Assembly: GCA_030424705.1 (NCBI GenBank)
Contig: JAUHWJ010000089.1
Span: forward strand, 1-7,220
From: Alphaproteobacteria bacterium
Lineage (GTDB): Bacteria > Pseudomonadota > Alphaproteobacteria > Rhodobacterales > Rhodobacteraceae
Reading direction: 5' to 3'
DNA length: 7,220 nt
The notes beneath the pieces were generated by a model. It was not told the DNA's origin, did not search any database, and saw nothing but the letters and a program-made list of their open reading frames with translations. Positions 1 through 5,383 of the stretch are shown here, in pieces (position 1 is the stretch's first letter; each line of letters opens with the position of its first letter). Both the position numbers and the translations under genes were made by a program.

Positions 1-61
1 TGTCGCCGCCGTGGAGGTCCGCCCCCGCGCCCGTCTCCAGCATGATCCGCCGCAGGGTCAT
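1..61 (-). CDS. Lin0512-family protein, second copy (5' end only, runs off the left edge)
   Basis: Only the first 20 codons lie in the window. They read MTLRRIMLETGAGADLHGGD and open directly on GAGADLHG, which fits the GxGxDxHG motif that I recall as the hallmark of the Lin0512 family (TIGR02058-type, function unknown). The ATG overlaps the TGA of the preceding gene in an ATGA, and a GGAG lies about 8 bases upstream inside that gene, so translational coupling is likely. It is a tandem paralogue of its neighbour, whose matching segment reads GTGTDLRG. The assignment rests on the motif plus the adjacent copy; the rest of the protein is outside the window. Biochemical role unknown. Confidence 0.72.
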   Translation of the reverse strand, partial: MTLRRIMLETGAGADLHGGD

Positions 62-399
62 TCCGCCCGCTCCACGTCGAAGGAGACCGAGACGACGGCA
101 TTGGCGACGATGGTCGCCCCCGTGGCGGTCGGCGCCCTGAGCCCGCCCTCCACTGCTTCGACCGTCACGACTCCATAGGGCGCCATCGCCGCCACCGCCG
201 GAAGGTCCACCGAAGCCGCCCCCGGCACGCCGACGCGGATGTCAACCAGCATCGCCTCCTTCGGAAAGCCGAGCGCGTCCGCCACGGTGAGGCCGTTCCG
301 GTGCAAGGCGTCCGCCACCGCGCGGCGGGCGGCCTTGGTCGCATCCTCCCCGCGCAGGTCCGTCCCGGTTCCGAACTCGACGGCGAGTTGTTTCTTCAT
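58..399 (-). CDS. Lin0512-family conserved hypothetical protein, first copy
   Basis: This is a 113-residue protein with no signal peptide or membrane segment, so it is probably cytoplasmic. Residues 7-17 (VEFGTGTDLRG) match the N-terminal GxGxDxHG signature of the Lin0512 family, except that the usual His is Arg. Residues 18-50 are helix-like and rich in Ala, and the rest alternates short hydrophobic strands, suggesting a small alpha/beta fold. The start is supported by an AGGA about 8 bases upstream (in GTGAGGATGGC). The gene begins 21 bases after the cyclase stop and overlaps the next gene by ATGA, so the three probably form one operon. The family has no established function to my knowledge. 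The paired copies suggest a heteromer, which is inference. Confidence 0.78.
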   Translation of the reverse strand: MKKQLAVEFGTGTDLRGEDATKAARRAVADALHRNGLTVADALGFPKEAMLVDIRVGVPGAASVDLPAVAAMAPYGVVTVEAVEGGLRAPTATGATIVANAVVSVSFDVERAE

Positions 400-420
400 G
401 CCATCCTCACTTCGCGGCCC

Positions 421-2862
421 TTACTTCGCCGTCGCCACGTAAACCCCGTCCCAGTCCGCCGGCGGCGGGTTCTGGCGATATTCCGCGATCCGCTCCAGGA
501 ACACCTCCACCAGCCCCGCCGGCGAATAGGCGTCAAGCTCATAGGTCGCCGCCCGGCGATAGGCGGCCTCCGCCCGGTCCCAGTCCTGCGCCTTGTAGGC
601 CGCCATCCCCTCCGCCACCGCGTCGCGGAGCGCGAGATAGGTGGGGTCGCCCAGCATGTCCGCCTCCCCCGCCACGGTCCAGATCGTCTCGGGCCGGCTC
701 CGCCCCTTCACCGCCACCGCGTCGATCTCGATCAAAGCGAAGGCGTGGGAGACGCCCTTCGCCGTGTTGTTGCCGATGCAGTTCCAGAGCCCGTATTGCT
801 TCGTGATCCCTTCGAGGCGGGAGGCGAGGTTCACCGCGTCGCCGATGCAGGAATAGTCGAGCCGCATCTTCGAGCCCATGGCGCCGACCGCGCAGGGCCC
901 CGTGTTCACGCCCACGCCGATGTCGATCTCCGGGAAGCCGAGCGTCACGAACCGCCGGTTGATCTCCACAAGCGCGTTCTTGAACTGGAAGAGCGCCAGC
1001 GTCGCCTGCTCCATGTGCAAGGGCGATTTCCGCGGCGCGTTCCAGAAGGCCATGATCGCGTCGCCCATATACTTGTCGATCGTCCCCGAATTGCGGATGA
1101 TCACGTCCGTCAGCGGCGTCAGGAACTCGTTGATGAAGAGGATCGTCTCCTGCGGCGTCATCTTCTCCGTGATGGTGGAGAATTTCCGCACGTCGCAGAA
1201 CATGATGGAAAGGTCGCGCTGGTCCCCGCCCGGGGTGAGATATCGCTCCGGGTCCTCCGCGATCTCGTCGATCACGTCGGGCGACATGAAATGCGCGAAC
1301 TGGTTCTTCACCGCCCGCTTGTCCCGGTCCGCCCGGACATAGTTGTAGACGGTCAGCGTCCCCCAGGGGAGGAACACGCCGAGCGCGGGGTAGACCGGGC
1401 CGAGCAGGAACCCCGAAAGGTCGAAGGCGAACCACGAGGCGGAAACGACGCCGACCGCCCCCACCGCCGCCGCGACGCCGGCGAGCGCCGTGCGGTTATA
1501 GGCGAGGAGGAGCGAGGCGATCGCCCCCATCAGCAGGATGAAGAGCCGCTCCGCCCCCGTGCCCCAGTCGGGCTGCGAGATGAAGACGGGTTCCGAGAAC
1601 CGCTCGATCTCCGCGTCCAGCTCCGCGATCTTCGCCCGCGCCGCCTCCGCCTCCTCGCCCGTCAGCTGCTGCAGCGCCTCGGCCAGCTCGTCCCGCCAGG
1701 CGATCCGGTCGGTGCGGAAGAACTCGGAGATGATCTGCTCCGCCAGCTCCGCATGAACGTTCACCCCCGCCGCCGCCGGCTCGAACGGCGTCGCCACGAG
1801 GTCGAGGAGGCCGGGCGCCGAGGTGCCGATGAAGATCACCTTGCCGGCGACCTTCGCCGCCACCTCCTCCGGGATCTCGTCCGCGAGGATGTCGGCGGCG
1901 GAGACGACGCGCTCCTTCCGCTCCACGCTGTTCCCGGAATAATAGACATAGAGCCCGCCATCGGCCTCGACCGGAATCTCCATCGGCCCGACGCGCATGG
2001 AGGCGATGCCCGCGCCCGTCGCCCCCAGCTCCCCGCTCGCGTCGTTCGACTTGACGAGGATCGAGCCCGCCTGGAAGCCGACGCGGATCGCCTCCAGCGC
2101 CAGCGTCGGCACGATCTGCTCCTCCACCCGCGTCAGGAGCGGCACGCGGCGGATCACGTCCGCCCGCTCCGAGCCGAGCGAGAAATTGCCGACGCCGGAG
2201 GCGGAATGGCTGAGGATCGGAAGGTTCACGTTGGCGGAGGCGAAGGCCGGGATCGCCGGCCGCGGGTCCGAGCCCGACCATGAGATGCCGGCGCGCGTCG
2301 GCGGGCGGGAGCCCGAAGGGTCGTTGTTCAGCACGACGCCGAGCACGACCGGGCTCTCCGCGATCGCCGCGCCGAAAACCGCGTCATGGTCCCGCAGCGT
2401 CTGGTCGAGCCGCGCCTCGGCGTTCGGATCGTATTTCCGCCAGCTCTCCACCACGCGCGCAGGGGAGGTCCTGTCCGGCTCCGCGAAGACGACGTCATAG
2501 GCGATGGAGATCGCGCCGAGCTGCGTGAGCCGCCGCGTCAGCTCCGCCATCTCCGTCCGCGGCCACGGCCATTGCCCGAGCGCCTGGAGGCTCCGCACGT
2601 CGATATCGACGACAAGCACCGGGGCGGAAGGGTCCACCTGCCGCGGCTTCAGCCGCTGATACTGGTCGAAGGCCGCCTCGTTGATCGCCCGGAGCCCGGT
2701 CGGGTTCCAGACCTGGAGGCCGAGGATCATGGCGGTCGCGATCAGGCCATAGACGAAGGGCGCCCAGCGGAAGTCCGTGCGCCGCCGATGCGTCATCTTC
2801 CGCGTCTTGCGGCGGAGCCTGCGCCATACGCGCCAGAGCCGGTATGGATTGCGCCATTTCAT
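421..2862 (-). CDS. CHASE2-domain class III adenylate/guanylate cyclase, membrane sensor
   Basis: This 813-residue protein makes a cyclic nucleotide, most likely cAMP, in response to an extracytoplasmic signal. An Arg-rich cytoplasmic N-terminus (about 30 residues) precedes membrane segment 1 (about 33-52). A CHASE2 sensor follows (about 60-380), with the typical PVLVVDIDVRSL and QWPWPR stretches. Three further hydrophobic segments lie at about 440-455, 459-480 and 484-507. The catalytic domain spans about 550-735. Visible residues are metal-binding Asp557 (FCDVRKFS) and Asp601 (DKYMGDAIMAFWNAP), purine-contacting Lys597, Ser671 at the usual Asp/Thr position (LDYSCIGDAVN), and transition-state Asn678 and Arg682. 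All core catalytic residues are present, so it should be active. Ser at 671 places it nearer class IIIb than IIIa. The tail (about 745-795) resembles one TPR-like helical hairpin. An extra charged helical stretch (about 380-425) sits just before segment 2. The ATG has only a distant purine-rich AAGGGGGG upstream. It heads the operon with the Lin0512 genes. Confidence 0.93.
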   Translation of the reverse strand: MKWRNPYRLWRVWRRLRRKTRKMTHRRRTDFRWAPFVYGLIATAMILGLQVWNPTGLRAINEAAFDQYQRLKPRQVDPSAPVLVVDIDVRSLQALGQWPWPRTEMAELTRRLTQLGAISIAYDVVFAEPDRTSPARVVESWRKYDPNAEARLDQTLRDHDAVFGAAIAESPVVLGVVLNNDPSGSRPPTRAGISWSGSDPRPAIPAFASANVNLPILSHSASGVGNFSLGSERADVIRRVPLLTRVEEQIVPTLALEAIRVGFQAGSILVKSNDASGELGATGAGIASMRVGPMEIPVEADGGLYVYYSGNSVERKERVVSAADILADEIPEEVAAKVAGKVIFIGTSAPGLLDLVATPFEPAAAGVNVHAELAEQIISEFFRTDRIAWRDELAEALQQLTGEEAEAARAKIAELDAEIERFSEPVFISQPDWGTGAERLFILLMGAIASLLLAYNRTALAGVAAAVGAVGVVSASWFAFDLSGFLLGPVYPALGVFLPWGTLTVYNYVRADRDKRAVKNQFAHFMSPDVIDEIAEDPERYLTPGGDQRDLSIMFCDVRKFSTITEKMTPQETILFINEFLTPLTDVIIRNSGTIDKYMGDAIMAFWNAPRKSPLHMEQATLALFQFKNALVEINRRFVTLGFPEIDIGVGVNTGPCAVGAMGSKMRLDYSCIGDAVNLASRLEGITKQYGLWNCIGNNTAKGVSHAFALIEIDAVAVKGRSRPETIWTVAGEADMLGDPTYLALRDAVAEGMAAYKAQDWDRAEAAYRRAATYELDAYSPAGLVEVFLERIAEYRQNPPPADWDGVYVATAK

Positions 2863-3119
2863 GAAGCCGCGAAGCCCCCCTTCCGCTCCGCAAACCTATC
2901 GCCGCCGCCCCGGCCGCGCCAGAGCCGGAAGCGCCCCGCCCGCCGGATGCGCCCATAGAGGGCGCGCATGGTGAAGATCCGGTTGAGGCGCGGGCCGGGC
3001 GCTCGCGGATGCAGCGCCTTCGGCGCGGCGCGAACCGCGCGGCCAACCGGCTCCGACTGATGGACGTCTCCGCCGATCGGCCGCCTCTGGCGCGCCCGGC
3101 AAAGGCGTATGAAGATCAT
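2859..3119 (-). CDS. Possible small Arg-rich hypothetical protein upstream of the cyclase
   Basis: This is an 86-codon open frame whose TGA overlaps the cyclase ATG as ATGA. By hand count its third positions are about 85 percent G/C and exceed first and second positions, the pattern expected for real coding DNA in this genome. Against it, the product is very basic and low-complexity (for example IRRAGRFRLWRGRGGG), resembles no family I know, and has no convincing Shine-Dalgarno at the first ATG. An internal ATG at 2971-2969 (MRALYGRI) is an alternative start. It lies in the same frame as, and just after the stops of, the transposase remnant to its right. It could be a leader peptide coupling cyclase translation, or chance. 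Confidence 0.28.
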   Translation of the reverse strand: MIFIRLCRARQRRPIGGDVHQSEPVGRAVRAAPKALHPRAPGPRLNRIFTMRALYGRIRRAGRFRLWRGRGGGDRFAERKGGFAAS

Positions 3120-3294
3120 GGACTCTTACTATGACCGAGGGATCGGCGAGGGGCAGACCAGCTCCTTACGATACCGGCGGAACAGCTTCCTCCTGTTCAG
3201 CTCCGCGCCTTCACGCCTCAGCACGATTCGCCGGCGCCAATAGCCGAAGCGACGCCGCTTGCTCTGCGGCGCGTGCTGAAGAAGGAATAGGCCG
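2863..3294. other. Junction region between the signalling operon and the polysaccharide cluster
   Basis: No full-length known gene fits in these 432 bases. The right part (about 3110-3294) is visibly less GC-rich than its surroundings and holds the transposase remnant. The left part holds the doubtful basic ORF. The cyclase promoter must lie here if the cyclase is not read through from the SDR gene, but I could not find a convincing -35/-10 pair. A short inverted repeat (CGCCGC at 3253-3258, GCGGCG at 3266-3271) lacks a T-tract and is not a clear terminator. Confidence 0.5.
3129..3260 (-). pseudogene. Remnant of an IS3-family transposase (OrfB, N-terminal HTH region)
   Basis: Read on the minus strand, about 33 codons (3260 down to 3162) encode KRRRFGYWRRRIVLRREG followed by AELNRRKLFRRYRKE. 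This closely follows the IS3-family OrfB pattern RRRFGYRRLHxLLRREG, then xxNxKKLxRLYREE, found just before the DDE integrase core. Similarity fades after YRKE; TAG (3131-3129) and TAA (3128-3126) close the frame, and no DDE catalytic domain follows. Upstream, the frame stays open to about 3299 without recognisable OrfA sequence. The expected GYRR reads GYWR. I see no terminal inverted repeats. It is a dead fragment, not a mobile element able to move. The assignment is from memory of the family pattern. Confidence 0.62.
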
Positions 3295-4053
3295 CTACTC
3301 CTCTCCGATCCGTGCGGCGTAGCGCCGTTCGAACCAGTCGGAGAGGACGGGCGGCAGGCGGTTGCCCATGAAGATCATCGCGGAGAAGAGGAAGGGGAAG
3401 GTGAGCGCCCCGCGCCGCTTCTCCGCCGCCCGGAGGATCAGCCGCGCGGCCCGCCCGGCGGAGACCTCGAAGGGTTTCGGGCCGTGGTGCTGCGCGCTCA
3501 TCGGCGTCGTCACGAAGCCGGGGCAGACGACCGTGACGGAGACGCCCCTCGCCCGGAGACCGGAGCGGATCGCCTGCCCGTAGGCGCGGACGCCGGCCTT
3601 CGCCGCGCTGTAGGAGGGGAGGTCCGCCGAAGGGCGGATCGCGGCGATGGAGGAGACGAGGGCGATGCGCCCCGCGCCCCGCGCGATCATCCGCGGCATG
3701 AGCGGCTCGACCGTCGCGATCATGCCGAGGAGGTTCGTCTCGATCACGAAGCGGGCCTGCCCTTCGGGCTCCGGCAGCCCGCCCCGCGCGACCCCGGCGT
3801 TGGCGACGAGGAGGTCGACGGGCGCGCGGTCGTCGAAGTCCAGCAGGCGGGCGTGGAGCGTCGCGGCGTCGCGGAGGTCGATCTTCGCCGTCTCGGCGGC
3901 TGCGCCCTTCGCCCGCGCCGCTTCCGCCGCTGCCTCCAGCCGCTCCTCGTTCCGGCCGATCAGGAGGAGCGTGACGCCGGGCCGCGCGGCCTCAGCCGAG
4001 AGCGCCGCGCCGATCCCGCTCGAGGCGCCGGTGATGACGATAGAGCGGATCAT
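3295..4053 (-). CDS. Short-chain dehydrogenase/reductase (SDR), NAD(P)-dependent
   Basis: A 252-residue classical SDR, a normal length for the family. It has the cofactor-binding TGASSGIG (residues 8-15), Asp59 (KIDLRD), the NAG motif at 85-87, structural Asn107, catalytic Ser135 and Tyr148-x-x-x-Lys152 (SYSAAK), and the PG motif at 178-179. Arg34 after the second beta strand (IGRNEERL) hints at NADP(H) preference. The hydrophobic tail (about 216-240, TFPFLFSAMIF) resembles membrane-associating ends of SDRs acting on lipids or lipid-linked substrates. The start at 4053 is fixed by GGGAGG seven bases upstream and by the ATGA overlap with the capsule gene before it; longer in-frame extensions would run through that gene. 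Coupling implies a role in the same polysaccharide or lipid pathway, but the substrate is unknown. Confidence 0.9.
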   Translation of the reverse strand: MIRSIVITGASSGIGAALSAEAARPGVTLLLIGRNEERLEAAAEAARAKGAAAETAKIDLRDAATLHARLLDFDDRAPVDLLVANAGVARGGLPEPEGQARFVIETNLLGMIATVEPLMPRMIARGAGRIALVSSIAAIRPSADLPSYSAAKAGVRAYGQAIRSGLRARGVSVTVVCPGFVTTPMSAQHHGPKPFEVSAGRAARLILRAAEKRRGALTFPFLFSAMIFMGNRLPPVLSDWFERRYAARIGEE

Positions 4054-5294
4054 GCCGCCGCCTCCCGTCGCGGCCAAGGCGGCGGCGCGAGCATCCGCGC
4101 CGCCATCGCCGCCGCGCCAGGCTTCACGCCCTCGCCGTCGAACCCGCCGGGAAGCTGGATCGACGCCGCGAGCGCCCGCAGGAGAAGGTCGAGCCGCCCC
4201 GGCTCGGGCGCTGCGGCCTCCCGCCAGAACCGGTCCAGCCCGTGCTGGAAGGTCAGGTCCGGCAGGTCGTAGATCGCCGTTCCGAGGGCGATGACCGGCG
4301 CGCCGGCGCGGAGGGCGGAGAGGCCCACTGTGGAATTCGCGACCACGACGCCCGCCGCGCGCGGCAGCATCGCGTCGAGATTCCCGCCGTCGAGATAGAG
4401 GCAGCGAGCGGAGACGCCGGCCTCCTGCGCCACCGCCTCGATCTTCCACCGCCATCCGGCCCAGAGATGGTCGAGCGGATGCACCTTCACCACCAGAAGC
4501 GCCTCCGCCGACGCATGGGCTGCGAAACTGCGGATCGCCCGCTCCATCAGGGCCGCGACTCCCCCTGGCGGCGCGTGAAGACGCATCTGGAAGTCCGCGT
4601 CGAGCTGGAGCGGGAGGTGGAAAACCGGCCCCTCATGCGCCGCGATGCGCGCCTCCGCCGCCCTCAGGGCGCGTGCGCGGGCGGCGGCGCGCAGGAGCTT
4701 GTTCCAGATCCAGCCGGACCATTCCGTGACAGGATGGTCGGGCGAATGGCGGCGGTAGTGCGGGAACATCGCCCAGGAGGCGAGGAGGTTGGCGAGGTTG
4801 AAGGCCACGTCCTTCGCCGCGTATTCCACGAAGCTGGCGGCGAAGCGCGGCGCGGAAAGCTCCGGCGCGCCCTCCGCCAGCGCCGCGATCCCGGCCCAGT
4901 CCCGCGGGAAGCGGCTGCGCCCGCCCGTGCCGTCCGGCTCCAGCGTCAGCCAGCCGGGGCGGAGGTAGCCCAGTTCGACCACATGGACGCGGAGCCCAAG
5001 GGCGCACGCCGCCTGCGCCGCCTCGTCATGGAGGCGCCGCCCGTCCCCCAGCATGGCGATGTCCGTCGCGCCCTCCGCGCGGAGGAAAGCCTCCAGCCAG
5101 CCGCGCCATTCGTCCTGCCGCCCGCGGAAGGGGACGGCGCCGGGCCCGCGCCAGAACAGGCGGTCCCCCGGGCAGAAGAGAACCCGGCGGACTTCGGAGC
5201 CCGTCCGCCGCAGGGCGGCGGCGAGTTCGGTGAAGAATTCGGAGTAGGGCCCCTGCAGCAGCACGAAGACCCGCCCCCGCCCGTCCGTCTCCAT
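4050..5294 (-). CDS. Capsule polysaccharide biosynthesis protein, KpsS/KpsC-like (putative beta-Kdo transferase)
   Basis: A 414-residue protein of the capsule polysaccharide biosynthesis family, whose studied members (KpsS, KpsC) build the beta-Kdo primer on lysophosphatidylglycerol at the inner face of the cytoplasmic membrane. Visible marks are VFVLLQGPYSEFF near the N-terminus, VELGYLRPGWLTLEP (about 106-120), LQLDADFQ (about 229-236), VVKVHPLD (about 268-275) with the His-Pro pair, and the C-terminal VVVANSTVGLSALRAG (about 316-331), probably the CMP-sugar side of the cleft. There is no signal peptide. I chose the ATG at 5294 because GAGGGAAGGG lies six bases upstream. An in-frame ATG at 5351 would add 19 low-complexity residues, lacks a ribosome site, and would leave only 32 bases before the divergent gene. 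It is paralogous to the gene at 5384-6616. Whether it transfers Kdo specifically is inference. Confidence 0.85.
   Translation of the reverse strand: METDGRGRVFVLLQGPYSEFFTELAAALRRTGSEVRRVLFCPGDRLFWRGPGAVPFRGRQDEWRGWLEAFLRAEGATDIAMLGDGRRLHDEAAQAACALGLRVHVVELGYLRPGWLTLEPDGTGGRSRFPRDWAGIAALAEGAPELSAPRFAASFVEYAAKDVAFNLANLLASWAMFPHYRRHSPDHPVTEWSGWIWNKLLRAAARARALRAAEARIAAHEGPVFHLPLQLDADFQMRLHAPPGGVAALMERAIRSFAAHASAEALLVVKVHPLDHLWAGWRWKIEAVAQEAGVSARCLYLDGGNLDAMLPRAAGVVVANSTVGLSALRAGAPVIALGTAIYDLPDLTFQHGLDRFWREAAAPEPGRLDLLLRALAASIQLPGGFDGEGVKPGAAAMAARMLAPPPWPRREAAA
4061..4066 (-). promoter_or_regulatory. Strong ribosome binding site for the SDR gene
   Basis: GGGAGG on the minus strand, seven bases before the ATG at 4053, lies inside the last codons of the upstream capsule gene. 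It decides the SDR start and supports translational coupling. Confidence 0.7.
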
Positions 5295-5300
5295 CCAGCG

Positions 5301-5310
5301 CCCTTCCCTC
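5301..5310 (-). promoter_or_regulatory. Ribosome binding site deciding the start of the leftward capsule gene
   Basis: The purine run GAGGGAAGGG on the minus strand ends six bases before the ATG at 5294. The upstream alternative ATG at 5351 has only pyrimidine-rich sequence ahead of it, so the shorter protein is preferred. Confidence 0.6.
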
Positions 5311-5370
5311 GGCCCGGCCCCGCGCTTGCCCTCTCGGGCCCGAACATGCAAGAGGCGCGAGTGGGCGGGG

Positions 5371-5380
5371 AGAGGCGGAA
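5371..5380 (+). promoter_or_regulatory. Ribosome binding site for the rightward capsule gene (GTG start)
   Basis: AGAGGCGGAA precedes the GTG at 5384 by three bases, with the AGAGG core eight bases away. This supports GTG as the start; the family's N-terminal FLFLQG motif begins a few codons later, as expected. Confidence 0.6.
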
Positions 5381-5383
5381 GAC

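Larger units (their letters stand above)
5295..5383. promoter_or_regulatory. Divergent intergenic region between two capsule gene paralogues
   Basis: These 89 bases must contain the promoters of both capsule genes unless either is read from further away. The stretch is extremely GC-rich and I cannot point to a sound -35/-10 pair on either strand. A perfect ten-base palindrome, TCGGGCCCGA, lies at 5334-5343 near the middle and is a possible operator half or hairpin, though such palindromes are common at this GC content. Ribosome sites flank both ends. Confidence 0.45.

Noticed and set aside
301..2283. Long plus-strand open frame of 660 codons opposite the cyclase
   Set aside because: It is antisense to a gene with clear catalytic and CHASE2 motifs. 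The product is rich in Arg, His and Pro without any recognisable domain, a usual artefact at high GC.
3118..3243. Plus-strand 41-codon ORF starting MDSYYDRG
   Set aside because: It lies antisense to the transposase remnant, has a poor ribosome site and no similarity I recognise.
3253..3271. Inverted repeat CGCCGC/GCGGCG after the SDR gene as a terminator
   Set aside because: The stem is only six pairs with a seven-base loop and no T-tract on either strand. It also lies within the upstream edge of the transposase remnant frame, so chance is likely at this GC content.
4054..4455. N-terminal extension of the SDR to an upstream start at 4455
   Set aside because: The extension lies out of frame inside the capsule gene and is low-complexity. 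The Rossmann motif sits right after the Met at 4053, which has a strong ribosome site.
5295..5351. Nineteen extra N-terminal residues on the leftward capsule gene (start at 5351)
   Set aside because: There is no ribosome site before 5351, the added residues are Arg/Gly-rich filler, and the ATG at 5294 has a good site and aligns with the paralogue's start.
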